A stretch of 64,000 bases of DNA from NCBI GenBank assembly GCA_016125375.1, contig WGLU01000002.1, positions 124,001 to 188,000 of the forward strand, given 5' to 3'. Shown piece after piece: positions 46,113 to 54,857 of the stretch. The notes beneath the pieces were generated by a model. The model was not told the origin of the DNA, ran no database searches, and saw only the letters and a list, made by a program, of their open reading frames with translations. This stretch comes from Pseudomonadota bacterium (lineage in GTDB: Bacteria > Pseudomonadota > Alphaproteobacteria > UBA1280 > RI-95). The number at the start of each line of letters is the position of its first letter. The first letter of the stretch is position 1. The translations under genes were made by a program, and so were the position numbers.

Positions 46113-47417
46113 CTATCTGAAAGCGACAAGGTCGCCGTCGTTGGTCAAAAAGTACAGGGTACCGGCGGCCACGACCGGCGGCAGGCTGATGCCATCCCCC
46201 ATTTTAACCAGACTCAGACGTTTGCCTGTGTAGGGAGATATCGACGCCGCATAGCCTTCGCTCGAGACAACAATCAGACGGTCACCGGCCAGAACGGGAC
46301 CCGTCCAGAAGACGTTCTCGTCCTTATCCTCGATGCCTGTCTTACCCAGATCGTAAATCCAGCGCACAGTGCCGTTTTTACGGTTCAGGGCGATCAGCTG
46401 ATTCTGGTCGGAGAGGATGAACACGCTGTTACCTGCAACCCAAGGCAGGTTGATGGCGGAGAGCTCCTTCTCCCACAGACGGCGGCCTGTGTTGAGGTTG
46501 AAGGTGCTGATCATGCCGTTATGGTTCACAGCGTAAACAACATCTGCCACGATAACAGGCGGTGCTTCAACATCCACCAGTGCGGAATACGGGTCGGAGC
46601 CGACACGGAAGGCCAGTGCCTCGTGCCAGAGGTAGTTACCGTCGTTGGTGCCCAAGGCATAAATCTCGCCACTGGAGTACGGCGCAATCACAACACCGGC
46701 AGAAACAGCCGGTGGCGCGCCACCCAGAATGCCAATCCCCTCTTCAATACCGGCGTGGGTCCACAAAATGGTCCCGTCGATGGCGGAAAGAACATGCAGA
46801 CGGTTGTTGTGGCTGACCACAAACACCTTGCCCTCTGCGATGGTTGGAGCCGCGCGCACGGGCGCCCCCACGTTCACGCGCCACAGCTCGCCACCTTTGA
46901 ACGCTTCCAGCGCAATCACGTCGCCGTTACCGGCCGTGATGTAGAGGGTGCCGCCAACGATGGCCATGCCACCCGTAATGGCGGTGTTATCGGTGGTGAC
47001 GTCCTTACGCCAGACCACTTTGCCGGTTTCCATGTTCACGGCAGTGACCTGACCACCTGTGTCCAGCACGTAAACGTGCCCTTCGCCCACAACGGGCGGG
47101 TTGGTGATTTTAGCTTCTTCGCTGGAGCCACGGGCAACGTGCACCGACCAGGCTTTGAACACCTTGTCGTTGAGTTTGATGTGCATGGGTGCATGGTCTG
47201 CAAAACCGCCGACTTGGCCCCAGTCGCGGAGCTCAATGGGTGTTGGCAGCAGGACCTGCTCGGCAGCAGAGTCCGGATCGGGCTTGAGGGCCGGAGCGAC
47301 AGTCAGTACCGCCTCGCGCGTGCCTTCAAGTTTTTCCTTGGTTTTACCGCTGCAACCACTGACCGCCAGAGCTGCGGCCAATACGAGCATGGGAACAACA
47401 ACAGGACGCAGCATCAT
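46113..47417 (-). CDS. bamB: Outer membrane assembly lipoprotein BamB
   Basis: Beta-propeller lipoprotein of the BAM complex. 434 residues; the start at 47417 places AAGG nine bases upstream (a GTG two codons earlier is possible). Signal with lipobox VSGC (Cys22), then PQQ-like propeller repeats (VYVLDTGGQVTAVNMETGKV, LYITAGNGDVIALEAFKGGE, VFVVSHNNRLHVLSAIDGTI). Works with BamD (10618), SurA and LptD encoded elsewhere in the window. Confidence 0.95.
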   Translation of the reverse strand: MMLRPVVVPMLVLAAALAVSGCSGKTKEKLEGTREAVLTVAPALKPDPDSAAEQVLLPTPIELRDWGQVGGFADHAPMHIKLNDKVFKAWSVHVARGSSEEAKITNPPVVGEGHVYVLDTGGQVTAVNMETGKVVWRKDVTTDNTAITGGMAIVGGTLYITAGNGDVIALEAFKGGELWRVNVGAPVRAAPTIAEGKVFVVSHNNRLHVLSAIDGTILWTHAGIEEGIGILGGAPPAVSAGVVIAPYSSGEIYALGTNDGNYLWHEALAFRVGSDPYSALVDVEAPPVIVADVVYAVNHNGMISTFNLNTGRRLWEKELSAINLPWVAGNSVFILSDQNQLIALNRKNGTVRWIYDLGKTGIEDKDENVFWTGPVLAGDRLIVVSSEGYAASISPYTGKRLSLVKMGDGISLPPVVAAGTLYFLTNDGDLVAFR

Positions 47418-47452
47418 CGGCACCGGCCTTATTTAACTTTAACGTGTGAACA

Positions 47453-48112
47453 CTACTGGCTGTCGCGTTCGGCTTCCAGCGCGGCGACGCGCATTTGCGC
47501 ACGGTCACGGATGCCTGCAGGCAGGGCAGTGTCGTTTTCCAGCAGCTGCTTGTACAGGTTCAGCGCCGCAGATTTGTTGTTCTGGTTCTCAGCCAGCATG
47601 GCCTGGAATTCCATGGCCGAATACATGAACGGACTGTTGTTGGTGCGCAGGTCGCTCAGCATGCTTTCTGCTTTTGCAGCGTCAGTTGCCATCAGCAGCT
47701 GGGCAGCCATCAATTTGGCCAGATCCCGGAAGGTCGCATCGGCCTTGCTGTCGCCCGCAACAGTTTCAAACAGGGTGATGGCTTCGGCGGTTTTACCGAC
47801 GCCGGCATACATATTGGCAAGGCGCAGGCTCGCCAGCGTGCGATAGCCTTCGTGACTCAGTTTGCTGGCAGCCGCCACCTTTTCCAGTGCTTCGGCATTG
47901 TTGCCCTCACTGTCCTTCACTGCACTCCAGTAAGAGGTTGCTGCAGTCAACTGATTGGCGCGTGTGGTGGTTCTGTACCACTCGAATCCCGCCAGACCGA
48001 CAAACAGAATGGCCACACCGCCAACAACTGCCCAGCGGTACGTTTGCCACAGGCTGCTCATGCGCTCGGCGCGCAGGGTTTCGTCAATCTCGTGCAAAAA
48101 TTCAGCGCTCAT
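47453..48112 (-). CDS. YfgM-like TPR membrane protein
   Basis: 219 residues: short cytoplasmic start (AEFLHEIDETLRAERMSSLW), one membrane helix (about 26-46, WAVVGGVAILFVGLAGFEWY) and a periplasmic TPR-like helical domain. The same layout and neighbours (bamB, der) as E. coli YfgM, which associates with PpiD and the SecYEG translocon and helps pass secreted proteins to periplasmic chaperones. Start at 48112 with GGAG upstream. Confidence 0.85.
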   Translation of the reverse strand: MSAEFLHEIDETLRAERMSSLWQTYRWAVVGGVAILFVGLAGFEWYRTTTRANQLTAATSYWSAVKDSEGNNAEALEKVAAASKLSHEGYRTLASLRLANMYAGVGKTAEAITLFETVAGDSKADATFRDLAKLMAAQLLMATDAAKAESMLSDLRTNNSPFMYSAMEFQAMLAENQNNKSAALNLYKQLLENDTALPAGIRDRAQMRVAALEAERDSQ

Positions 48113-48186
48113 CGGTTGGCTCCTTTATGCCAGTCGTCAAATTTGTGTCTCAAAGTGATACCGCAATTCCAGATAAAAGGCAAAAC

Positions 48187-49782
48187 CTAAGCCACTTTAT
48201 CTTCACCCGGAATGGCGGCCAGCAGTGTGCGCGTATACGGGTGCTGCGGATTGGTGAACAAGGCGTGGGTTGTGCCCTCCTCCACCACTTTGCCGGCGTG
48301 CATGACGGCAATGCGGTCACAAACCTGCGAGACCACCCGCAAATCGTGCGAGATAAACACATAGCTGAGGCCGTGCTCTTTCTTGAGCTTGTCCATCAGT
48401 TCCAGAATCTGTTTTTGCACCGATACATCCAACGCAGATACCGGCTCGTCCGCAATTATAATATCCGGCTTAAGGGCAAGGGCGCGGGCAATACATACCC
48501 GTTGGCGCTGCCCGCCTGAGAACTGGTGCGGATAGCGGTCATAGCTGCCCGCAGGCAGGCCGCAGTCGGCCAGCAGTTGCTCCACATAGACACGGCGGGC
48601 TTTGGCATCCATCAAGCCATAGGCACGCAGGCCCTCGCCCACGCTTTCGCCCACGCGCATGCGCGGGTTGAGGGAGGAAAACGGGTCCTGAAACACCATC
48701 TGGATATTGCGCCGCATGGCTCTGAGGGCGGCACCCTTAAGCGGAGCGGTGTTCTGGCCGTTCAGCACCACCTCGCCGGCATCCGGTTTGTAAATGCGCA
48801 TCAGGCAGCGCGCGAGGGTAGACTTGCCGCAGCCGGACTCCCCCACGATGCCCAGCGTTTCGCCCTTATGCAGGGTCACCGACACCCCGTCGAGCGCCTT
48901 AAAGGGTTTGGACGTGCTGAAAAAACCGCCCTTTTTGACCTGAAAGACCTTGCTGACGTTTTTAACCTCCAGCAGCGGCGGCGTGGCCACCACGGCTTTG
49001 GCGCCTGTTTCCAGCCGGGGCATGGCGGCCAGCAGGCTTTTTGTGTAGGCATGTTTGGGTTTTTCCATCACCTGTTTGACGGTACCCTGCTCCACAATCT
49101 GCCCGTGCTGCATCACCGCCACCCGGTCGGCCAGCGCGCGTACCACGCCAAAGTCGTGGGTGATAAACAGCACGCCCATGCCGCTTTCCTTTTGCAGGCT
49201 GCGGATGAGGGAGAGGATTTCCCCCTGCACCGTCACATCCAGCGCGGTGGTGGGTTCGTCCGCAATCAGCAGGCGGGTGTTCATGGCAAGCGCCATCGCA
49301 ATCATCACCCGCTGGCGCTGCCCGCCGGAAAGCTGATTCGGGTAGGCATGGTAGCGGCGCTCCGGCTCGGGTATCTGCACTTTACTGAACAGCTCAATCA
49401 CGCGTTTGTAGCGGCTTTTGGCATCACCCACGCCGTGCACGGCCAACACTTCGGCCACCTGGTCCCCTACCTTAAAAACGGGGTTAAGGCTGGTCATGGG
49501 TTCCTGAAAAATCATGCTCATTTGCGCGCCGCGCAGCAGGCGGCGGGGTTCGGCGTCCATGGTCAGAACGTCTTTACCGTCAAACAGAGCGGCCCCGCTG
49601 AGGATAGTCGCCTGCGGCGGGAGCAAGTCCATCACCGCCAGCGCGCTGACGGTCTTGCCGCTGCCGGATTCGCCCACCAGACACAGCACTTCGCCCGCAT
49701 CCACATGGAACGATACGTTTTTGACGGCCTGCACGCTGCCGAACGCGACGGAAAGGTTCTGCACATCCAACAGGTGGGTCAT
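48187..49782 (-). CDS. Double-ATPase ABC transporter subunit, YejF/oligopeptide type
   Basis: 531 residues with two full ATP-binding domains in one chain. First: Walker A VGESGSGKTVSALAVM, signature LSGGQRQRVMIAMALA, Walker B LLIADEPTTALDV. Second: Walker A VGESGCGKSTLARCLM, signature FSGGQRQRVCIARALA, Walker B IIIADEPVSALDV. Both have the C-terminal oligopeptide-family tail region (HPYTRTLLAAIPG). The family drives peptide import (YejABEF, DppDF/OppDF fusions). No permease or binding-protein gene is adjacent, so its partners are elsewhere. It lies 74 bases upstream of yfgM on the same strand. Confidence 0.92.
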   Translation of the reverse strand: MTHLLDVQNLSVAFGSVQAVKNVSFHVDAGEVLCLVGESGSGKTVSALAVMDLLPPQATILSGAALFDGKDVLTMDAEPRRLLRGAQMSMIFQEPMTSLNPVFKVGDQVAEVLAVHGVGDAKSRYKRVIELFSKVQIPEPERRYHAYPNQLSGGQRQRVMIAMALAMNTRLLIADEPTTALDVTVQGEILSLIRSLQKESGMGVLFITHDFGVVRALADRVAVMQHGQIVEQGTVKQVMEKPKHAYTKSLLAAMPRLETGAKAVVATPPLLEVKNVSKVFQVKKGGFFSTSKPFKALDGVSVTLHKGETLGIVGESGCGKSTLARCLMRIYKPDAGEVVLNGQNTAPLKGAALRAMRRNIQMVFQDPFSSLNPRMRVGESVGEGLRAYGLMDAKARRVYVEQLLADCGLPAGSYDRYPHQFSGGQRQRVCIARALALKPDIIIADEPVSALDVSVQKQILELMDKLKKEHGLSYVFISHDLRVVSQVCDRIAVMHAGKVVEEGTTHALFTNPQHPYTRTLLAAIPGEDKVA

Positions 49783-49909
49783 GGGAGCGGCTTTCTTATT
49801 ATTAATGCCCTAAAAGAGTACGCAAAAAGCGCCGTTCTGTCTATCCCGCTTGCCTTGTTGCGCCGCCTGTTTTAGCCTGAAGGCCACAGCCGTTAAAAGG
49901 AGCCCGACC

Positions 49910-50527
49910 ATGTACCGTATCTACCTTGCCGGACCCGATGTTTTTGCCCGCGACCCGTTCCTGCTTGCCGCCAAGAAAAAGGCCATCTGCGCCAAGTACG
50001 GTTTTGAGGGTGTGTTCCCGATGGATAACGAGCTGGATTTTGACGGCCTGAAGCCCTTTGAAAAGGGGCTGAAAATCTCCGCCGCCAACGAGGACTTGAT
50101 GCGCGGCTGCGACCTTGTTATCGCTAATATGACGCCGTTCCGCGGCCCCAATACCGACAGCGGCACCGCGTATGAGATGGGCTTTATGCGTGCCCTGGGC
50201 AAACCTGTGCTGGGTTATGCCAACGTGTACAACTCCCCCACCGGTGAGGCCGGATTCCCCCATATGGAGCGCGTAAAAACCTACTACGGCCACCTGCTGC
50301 TGCGTGACGGCAGTGAAGAGGCCGAGGACCCTATCCACCACATGCTGGTAGAGGATTTTGACATGGTCGACAACCTGATGCTCGACGGTGCCGTGTACTT
50401 TAGCGGCGGCGAAGTGATGGTGCAGGAAGTGGACGAGCGCGACCGCTACGACAATCTGGAAGGCTTTGAGCAGTGCGTGATGCAGGCCGCCCAGATGATG
50501 GCCGCCCCTAAAATCAAAAAAGGCTGA
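49910..50527 (+). CDS. Nucleoside 2-deoxyribosyltransferase
   Basis: Swaps the base of deoxyribonucleosides or hydrolyses them; salvage or clean-up enzyme. 205 residues from the ATG at 49910, preceded by AAAAGGAG. Seen: N-terminal IYLAGPDVFARDPFLLAAKK, substrate region CDLVIANMTPFRGPNTDSGT followed by AYEMGFMRALGKPVLGY with the catalytic Glu of the family. Cytoplasmic, monocistronic. Confidence 0.92.
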   Translation: MYRIYLAGPDVFARDPFLLAAKKKAICAKYGFEGVFPMDNELDFDGLKPFEKGLKISAANEDLMRGCDLVIANMTPFRGPNTDSGTAYEMGFMRALGKPVLGYANVYNSPTGEAGFPHMERVKTYYGHLLLRDGSEEAEDPIHHMLVEDFDMVDNLMLDGAVYFSGGEVMVQEVDERDRYDNLEGFEQCVMQAAQMMAAPKIKKG

Positions 50528-50535
50528 TACTTTTA

Positions 50536-50564
50536 CTGGATTTGCGCCTTCGCGGGAATGACGG
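50536..50564. repeat. Degenerate copy of a dispersed palindromic repeat
   Basis: CTGGATTTGCGCC followed by TTCGCGGGAATGACGG is close to the extragenic palindrome with core CCCGCCTTCGCGGGAATGACGG that I know from many proteobacterial genomes. Here one arm is degenerate (TTTGCG instead of TTCCCG). Confidence 0.65.
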
Positions 50565-50617
50565 TTTTTAAGGATCCAACCCAACAGGAATAACGAATTT
50601 ACGCGCAGATTTTGTGG

Positions 50618-50676
50618 TTTTGCAGCGGCGCGCAGCGGAGTGTATAGAGCATACATGAGCAGCACAGCCGCAAAAA
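50618..50676. repeat. Imperfect palindromic element, copy B
   Basis: Arms TTTTGCAGCGGC (50618-50629) and GCCGCAAAA (50667-50675). Core AGTGTA (50639-50644) and TACATGAG (50652-50659), shared with copy A at 1051-1116. Confidence 0.5.
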
Positions 50677-50705
50677 AGCGCAAAAGGTGCCGTAAAGGCG
50701 TATTC

Positions 50706-51389
50706 CTAGCCTTTAAAGCCGGTTGCGACGATGAATACTTCCTTCGACTCCGCCCGGCTGGCCTCCGGCTTCTCGAACTTGGACTTCTCGAAGTGCTGGC
50801 GCAGGGATTCCATAAACTTCTTCTCCTCGCCGCCCATAAATATCTTACAGACAAAATCACCGCCCGGCCGCAGGGTGCGCAGGGCAAAATCCAGTGCCAT
50901 CTCGCACAGCTGAATACTGCGTAAGTGGTCGAGGTTGGCCACGCCGGAGGTCTCCGGCGCCAGGTCAGACAGCACCACATCCACACCGTCCGGACACAGG
51001 GTCAGCAAGTGCTCGAACACGGCCTCGTCATTAAAGTCACCCTGAATAAAGGTGACGTTGTTGACGGTTTCCATCTCCAGCTTGTCCAGCGCGATAATGC
51101 CGGCTTTGCTGCCGAGCTTGCGCGCTGCGTACTGCGACCACCCGCCGGGAGCTGCGCCCAAGTCCACCACTTTGCGCCCCGCACGGATGAGGTTGTGCTT
51201 GTCGTCAATAAAGGCAATTTTGTAGGCAGCACGGCTGCGATAGCCTTCCTTGCGGGCCTTCTCGCTCCAGACATCACCCGCTTGGCGTTCCAGATAACGG
51301 CGGCTGGAGGTCGAGAGCTTTTTGTTCTCGAACTTGGTGTTATGCTTCTGGATTTTCTTTTTCTTAGGCTTGGCTGTGGCCGTGGTCAT
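50706..51389 (-). CDS. rlmE: 23S rRNA 2'-O-methyltransferase RlmE (FtsJ/RrmJ)
   Basis: Methylates U2552 in the ribosomal A loop. 227 residues with a Lys-rich N-terminal tail (KPKKKKIQKHNTK). Seen: catalytic Lys region SRAAYKIAFIDDKHN, SAM motif VVDLGAAPGGWSQYAARKLG, DVVLSDLAPETSGVANLDH, and GGDFVCKIFMGGEEKKF with the second Lys of the K-D-K tetrad. The start overlaps the ppx stop (ATGA). Confidence 0.96.
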   Translation of the reverse strand: MTTATAKPKKKKIQKHNTKFENKKLSTSSRRYLERQAGDVWSEKARKEGYRSRAAYKIAFIDDKHNLIRAGRKVVDLGAAPGGWSQYAARKLGSKAGIIALDKLEMETVNNVTFIQGDFNDEAVFEHLLTLCPDGVDVVLSDLAPETSGVANLDHLRSIQLCEMALDFALRTLRPGGDFVCKIFMGGEEKKFMESLRQHFEKSKFEKPEASRAESKEVFIVATGFKG

Positions 51390-52330
51390 AGTTTACCCTC
51401 CGCCACCGCATGCAGCAGCCCTTTGGTCACGCCGGACGGCGCCAGCACCAGTTTATCCACACCGCCAGCCTGCATCAGCGCCAGACATTTGGCGGCGGCA
51501 GGCACCAGCCAGCGCGCACCGGCGGGGCTGATGTACGGGTGTTCCATACGGCCGCTGTACCCTAAGTTACGCAGCGTATGGGCAATTTCTTCCATTTCAG
51601 CCACCGTAAAGATATGGCCGTCGTAATCGCCAAGCATCTCCTCCGCCAGCTCCAGCTTGTAGCGGATGAGGTAGAACGGCGCACCGGCCAGTACAAGACC
51701 TTCAACCGGCGTCTTATGCCCGACTTCCGTCATAAAACCGCGGACATAATCGTGCAGCTCGCGGGTCATGGTATCGAATGTTTCGGCGTCGGTCACGTCG
51801 GTATGGGCGAGGCGCTGCCCCAGACCCGTTACACCAAACTTAAAGCTGTGCATGGCCTTGACCTTGAGGCTCGGTGCGTCAACCAGCGCCACTTCGGTAC
51901 TGCCGCCGCCACTATCGGCAAAGAGGACGTTGCCGCTGAACACCTGCACGTGGTGGCGGCTGCCCAGCAGGGAGAAATCCAGTTCCTCTTCACCTGTCAG
52001 CAGGCGCATCTCCAGCCCTGTTGCGGCTTTGACTTTTGCCATAAACTCTTTGCCGTTGGCGGAACCGCGGACGGACTCCGTCCCCACCACCACGGTGCGG
52101 GCGGGCGCAAAACTGTCGGCCTTTTGTTTTTCGGCCTTAAAAAGCTCCAGCGTTTTGGCCATCTCGTCGTCAGAGAACAAGCCGTTCTTCGCCAACTCCT
52201 CACCCAGCAGGTGGTTGGTGTTTTTGTAGTGGAGGACGTTGACGCCGGTTACGGCATCCACCTCGGCCACGGTCAGGCGCAGGCTGCCGGTGCCAAAGTC
52301 CATCACCGCGTAACGGTTGGGGTGCGGCAT
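51386..52330 (-). CDS. ppx: Ppx/GppA-family phosphatase
   Basis: Exopolyphosphatase or guanosine pentaphosphatase family, ASKHA fold. 314 residues, matching the short alphaproteobacterial form without the C-terminal HD domain. Seen: phosphate-1 YAVMDFGTGSLRLTVAEVDA, NVLFADSGGGSTEVALVDAP and a C-terminal LAPSGVTKGLL. It sits between hemL (3-base gap) and rlmE (overlap); ppx-rlmE adjacency is common in this class. Whether it cuts polyphosphate or pppGpp cannot be decided. Confidence 0.93.
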   Translation of the reverse strand: MPHPNRYAVMDFGTGSLRLTVAEVDAVTGVNVLHYKNTNHLLGEELAKNGLFSDDEMAKTLELFKAEKQKADSFAPARTVVVGTESVRGSANGKEFMAKVKAATGLEMRLLTGEEELDFSLLGSRHHVQVFSGNVLFADSGGGSTEVALVDAPSLKVKAMHSFKFGVTGLGQRLAHTDVTDAETFDTMTRELHDYVRGFMTEVGHKTPVEGLVLAGAPFYLIRYKLELAEEMLGDYDGHIFTVAEMEEIAHTLRNLGYSGRMEHPYISPAGARWLVPAAAKCLALMQAGGVDKLVLAPSGVTKGLLHAVAEGKL

Positions 52331-52333
52331 GTA

Positions 52334-53650
52334 TTACAGCCCCGCCAGTACGCTGTCGGCTGCGCTCAGGGTGTGCTCAATCAGGCTGTCGTCGTGAGCG
52401 TAGCTGACAAAGCAGGCCTCGAACGGCGACGGTGCCAGATAAACCCCCTCCTCCAGCATGCCGTGGAAGAACTTTTTAAAGCGCTCCACGTCGGTCTTTT
52501 TAACCTCGGCAAAGTTGGTGGGGGCCTTGTCGGCAAAAAAGATGCTGAACATACCGCATACACCGGTAAAGGCAGCCGGAATGTTATGTTTGGCGGTCAG
52601 CTTTTGCAGCTCTTTGATGATGTGGAGGGTGGTTTCGTCCACTTTTTTGTACACGTCGTCGGTCAATTGCTCAACGGTGGCGGCACCGGCGGCAACAGCC
52701 AGCGGGTTACCGGAGAGCGTACCGGCCTGATAAACAGGCCCGAGGGGAGCGAGCTTCTGCATAATCTCGCGGCGGCCACCGTAGGCTGCCAGCGGCAGGC
52801 CACCGCCGATAATTTTACCGAAGCAGGCGATATCCGGCTCGATACCGTACAGGGTCTGCGCGGAACCTTTATGCACGCGGAAGCCCGTCATCACCTCGTC
52901 GATAATCAGCAGCACGCCGTGGGCTGTGCACAGCTTGCGCAGTGCCTGCAAATACCCTTCCGCCGGGGGCACGCAGCCCATATTGCCGGCAACGGGTTCA
53001 ATAATAACAGCGGCGATATCATCATATGTTTTGAACACACTTTCCATGGCTGCCATATCGTTCCACGGCACAACGGTGGTCAGCTCGGCCAGCGCCTTTG
53101 GCACACCTGCGGAGCCGGGAATGCCCGCACTCGCCGCACCGCTACCGGCGGCAACCAGCAGGCTATCGCCATGGCCATGATAGTGTCCGTCGCATTTAAT
53201 CAGGCGCTCCTTACCCGTAAAGCCGCGTGCAAGACGGATGGCGCTCATTGTGGCTTCCGTCCCGCTGTTGACCAGCCGCACCATATCGATGTGGGGGTGA
53301 CGGTCGCAAATGAGGTCGGCAAGGTACGTCTCGCGGTCGGTCGGCGCGCCGAAGGAAGTACCGAGCTGCGCAGTCTCCGTAATCGCGGCAATCACCTTTT
53401 TATTGGCATGTCCCAGAATCATCGGCCCCCAGGAGCCGACAAAATCCACGTACTGGTGGCCGTCCATGTCCTGCAGGACAGCACCATCGGCCCCGGCGAT
53501 GAAGATGGGCGTGCCGCCAACGGCGTTGAAGGCACGTACAGGAGAGTTAACTCCGCCGGGAATCAGCGCTTTTGCCCGTTCGAACATCTGTTCGGAATGC
53601 ACGTGGCGGCTGACGTTGCTAAAGTCGTACTGGACTTGGTGCTGGCTCAT
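52334..53650 (-). CDS. hemL: Glutamate-1-semialdehyde 2,1-aminomutase HemL
   Basis: PLP enzyme making 5-aminolevulinate in the C5 route to haem. 438 residues from the ATG at 53650, with GGAG upstream. Seen: PGGVNSPVRAFNAVGGTPIF, DGHQYVDFVGSWGPMILGH, NSGTEATMSAIRLARGFTGK, IIDEVMTGFRVHKGSAQTLY and the PLP lysine in ACFGKIIGGGLPLAAYGG. Most alphaproteobacteria make aminolevulinate by HemA (ALAS, the C4 route), so use of hemL is a lineage trait worth noting. Confidence 0.93.
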   Translation of the reverse strand: MSQHQVQYDFSNVSRHVHSEQMFERAKALIPGGVNSPVRAFNAVGGTPIFIAGADGAVLQDMDGHQYVDFVGSWGPMILGHANKKVIAAITETAQLGTSFGAPTDRETYLADLICDRHPHIDMVRLVNSGTEATMSAIRLARGFTGKERLIKCDGHYHGHGDSLLVAAGSGAASAGIPGSAGVPKALAELTTVVPWNDMAAMESVFKTYDDIAAVIIEPVAGNMGCVPPAEGYLQALRKLCTAHGVLLIIDEVMTGFRVHKGSAQTLYGIEPDIACFGKIIGGGLPLAAYGGRREIMQKLAPLGPVYQAGTLSGNPLAVAAGAATVEQLTDDVYKKVDETTLHIIKELQKLTAKHNIPAAFTGVCGMFSIFFADKAPTNFAEVKKTDVERFKKFFHGMLEEGVYLAPSPFEACFVSYAHDDSLIEHTLSAADSVLAGL

Positions 53651-53708
53651 GGGGTTATCTCCAAAAAACTGTTCTGTATGGGTTTTACCGCAATCCCGCG
53701 ATTTAGGC

Positions 53709-53739
53709 AAAAAAAAGACGGCCCCGCATGGGGGCCGTC
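53709..53739 (-). terminator. Terminator of the 53757 gene
   Basis: 9-bp stem GACGGCCCC / GGGGCCGTC (53717-53725 with 53731-53739), loop GCATG, eight T on the minus strand. Confidence 0.92.
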
Positions 53740-53756
53740 TCTCCGTATGGCTTGCG

Positions 53757-54179
53757 TCAGATGTTCCTGCGGCCGTAGCTCATCAGGATGTCCCGCCCGA
53801 GGCTGAACGCCTTGTCACGCGACGAGGCATACTCCGCCACCGCGCGCATGTAGACCGCGGATTCCGGGCCGTACTTGTCGCTCGTGGCGTAGTAGACGAT
53901 CGCCTGGGCGAAGAAGTCCATGTTGACCATGGCCTGATTGTAGGCCGCAACGCGCGGGTCGTCCTTCAGGCCGCCGTCGTTGACCACGGCCCACTGGACC
54001 AGTTCATCGAGCGGCTGTGCCACATCGTCCGCATTGGCGTTGTCGATGAGGATTTCCTCGACAACCTCGACCGGGATGAGGCTCTTGGGCTTGAATTCTT
54101 CGGCCTTGGCCGAACCGGAACCGCCGAAAGCGGCAAACGACAGGAAAAGCGCGAACGCGCAGGCAGAGAAGACACGCAT
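53757..54179 (-). CDS. Small secreted protein, 140 residues
   Basis: Family not recognised. Signal peptide (VFSACAFALFLSFAAFGGSG) cleaved probably after AKA; GGAG upstream of the ATG at 54179. The mature part is helical and acidic (PVEVVEEILIDNANADDVAQ; DFFAQAIVYYATSD), with no cysteine after the signal. Periplasmic or secreted. Monocistronic with a terminator; G/C-ending codons in most positions. Confidence 0.72.
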   Translation of the reverse strand: MRVFSACAFALFLSFAAFGGSGSAKAEEFKPKSLIPVEVVEEILIDNANADDVAQPLDELVQWAVVNDGGLKDDPRVAAYNQAMVNMDFFAQAIVYYATSDKYGPESAVYMRAVAEYASSRDKAFSLGRDILMSYGRRNI

Positions 54180-54320
54180 GGGATTGCTCCGTTCAAAAAG
54201 AGAGGGGGAATCACACAAGCATGACGTTAGGCCCGAATGGGCACCGTGAGATAGAAAACGTCATACAAAGTGTTGATGCATAATATATGGGCATGGCGGA
54301 GAAGCCCCGCAAGACCGCGC

Positions 54321-54354
54321 AAAACGAAAGAACCCCCGCCTATGCGGGGGTTCT
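54321..54354 (-). terminator. Terminator of the 54364 gene
   Basis: 11-bp stem AGAACCCCCGC / GCGGGGGTTCT (54329-54339 with 54344-54354), loop CTAT, T-rich run on the minus strand. Confidence 0.85.
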
Positions 54355-54363
54355 GCCGGATGG

Positions 54364-54711
54364 CTAGTGGATGGTGGGTTCGTTGATGCCGTAGGGCAGG
54401 ACCAGCTGGCCGCCGTAGGTGTCGAACACCGGTTGGGCGAGGCTGATGGCCGTCTGGATGCGGTTGGAACGCGCACCGAGCAGGTTCTTGTACTTTTCCT
54501 GCACCTCCGGCGTGGCGCTGCCGCGGTTGATGGACGGCGCAAGGGCGAAGAACTCGGCCGTGAAGCGCTCGTAGTCCGCAACGGTGTCGCGGAAAGCCTT
54601 CACTTCACCCTCGTGGGTGCCGGCCTTCTCCGCGATGCGGATGAAGCCGCTGGCATAGAACAGGTGGTCGATGGCCGCGGGAGCGACGTCGATATAGGTC
54701 TGGTAGTCCAT
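54364..54711 (-). CDS. Unknown helical protein, 115 residues
   Basis: Family not recognised. The start at 54711 has GGAGG five bases upstream. No signal or membrane segment; almost wholly alpha-helical by pattern (YIDVAPAAIDHLFYASGFIR; VKAFRDTVADYERFTAEFFA; YKNLLGARSNRIQTAISLAQ), perhaps a small helical bundle. 34 of its first 40 codons end in G or C. Same strand as the secreted gene at 53757 but with a terminator between. Confidence 0.7.
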   Translation of the reverse strand: MDYQTYIDVAPAAIDHLFYASGFIRIAEKAGTHEGEVKAFRDTVADYERFTAEFFALAPSINRGSATPEVQEKYKNLLGARSNRIQTAISLAQPVFDTYGGQLVLPYGINEPTIH

Positions 54712-54857
54712 AAGGACCTCCGTGCAAAGAAGGAAGATGGTGAAACGATGAGGAGATGGCACATTAAAGTGTCGCAAAGTAACGTAGGCACGCTCACGGC
54801 GCGCTTCAAGCTGAAAAAAATGCACACATCAGGGGTAAATCGGCTACACTGCGCGGC

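Larger units (their letters stand above)
50528..50705. other. Repeat-bearing intergenic region
   Basis: No gene. Holds two repeat-like elements back to back: a degenerate dispersed palindrome (50536-50564) and palindromic element copy B (50618-50676). It separates convergent transcription units. Confidence 0.6.

Noticed and set aside
44934-47846. 970-codon rightward open frame opposite der, bamB and the YfgM-like gene
   Set aside because: It crosses three well-recognised genes on the other strand, including their gaps, and shows no family motif.
49841-50986. Leftward 381-codon frame across the deoxyribosyltransferase gene
   Set aside because: It reads through the gene and the dispersed repeat (giving the typical repeat translation NRHSREGANP), so it is an artefact.
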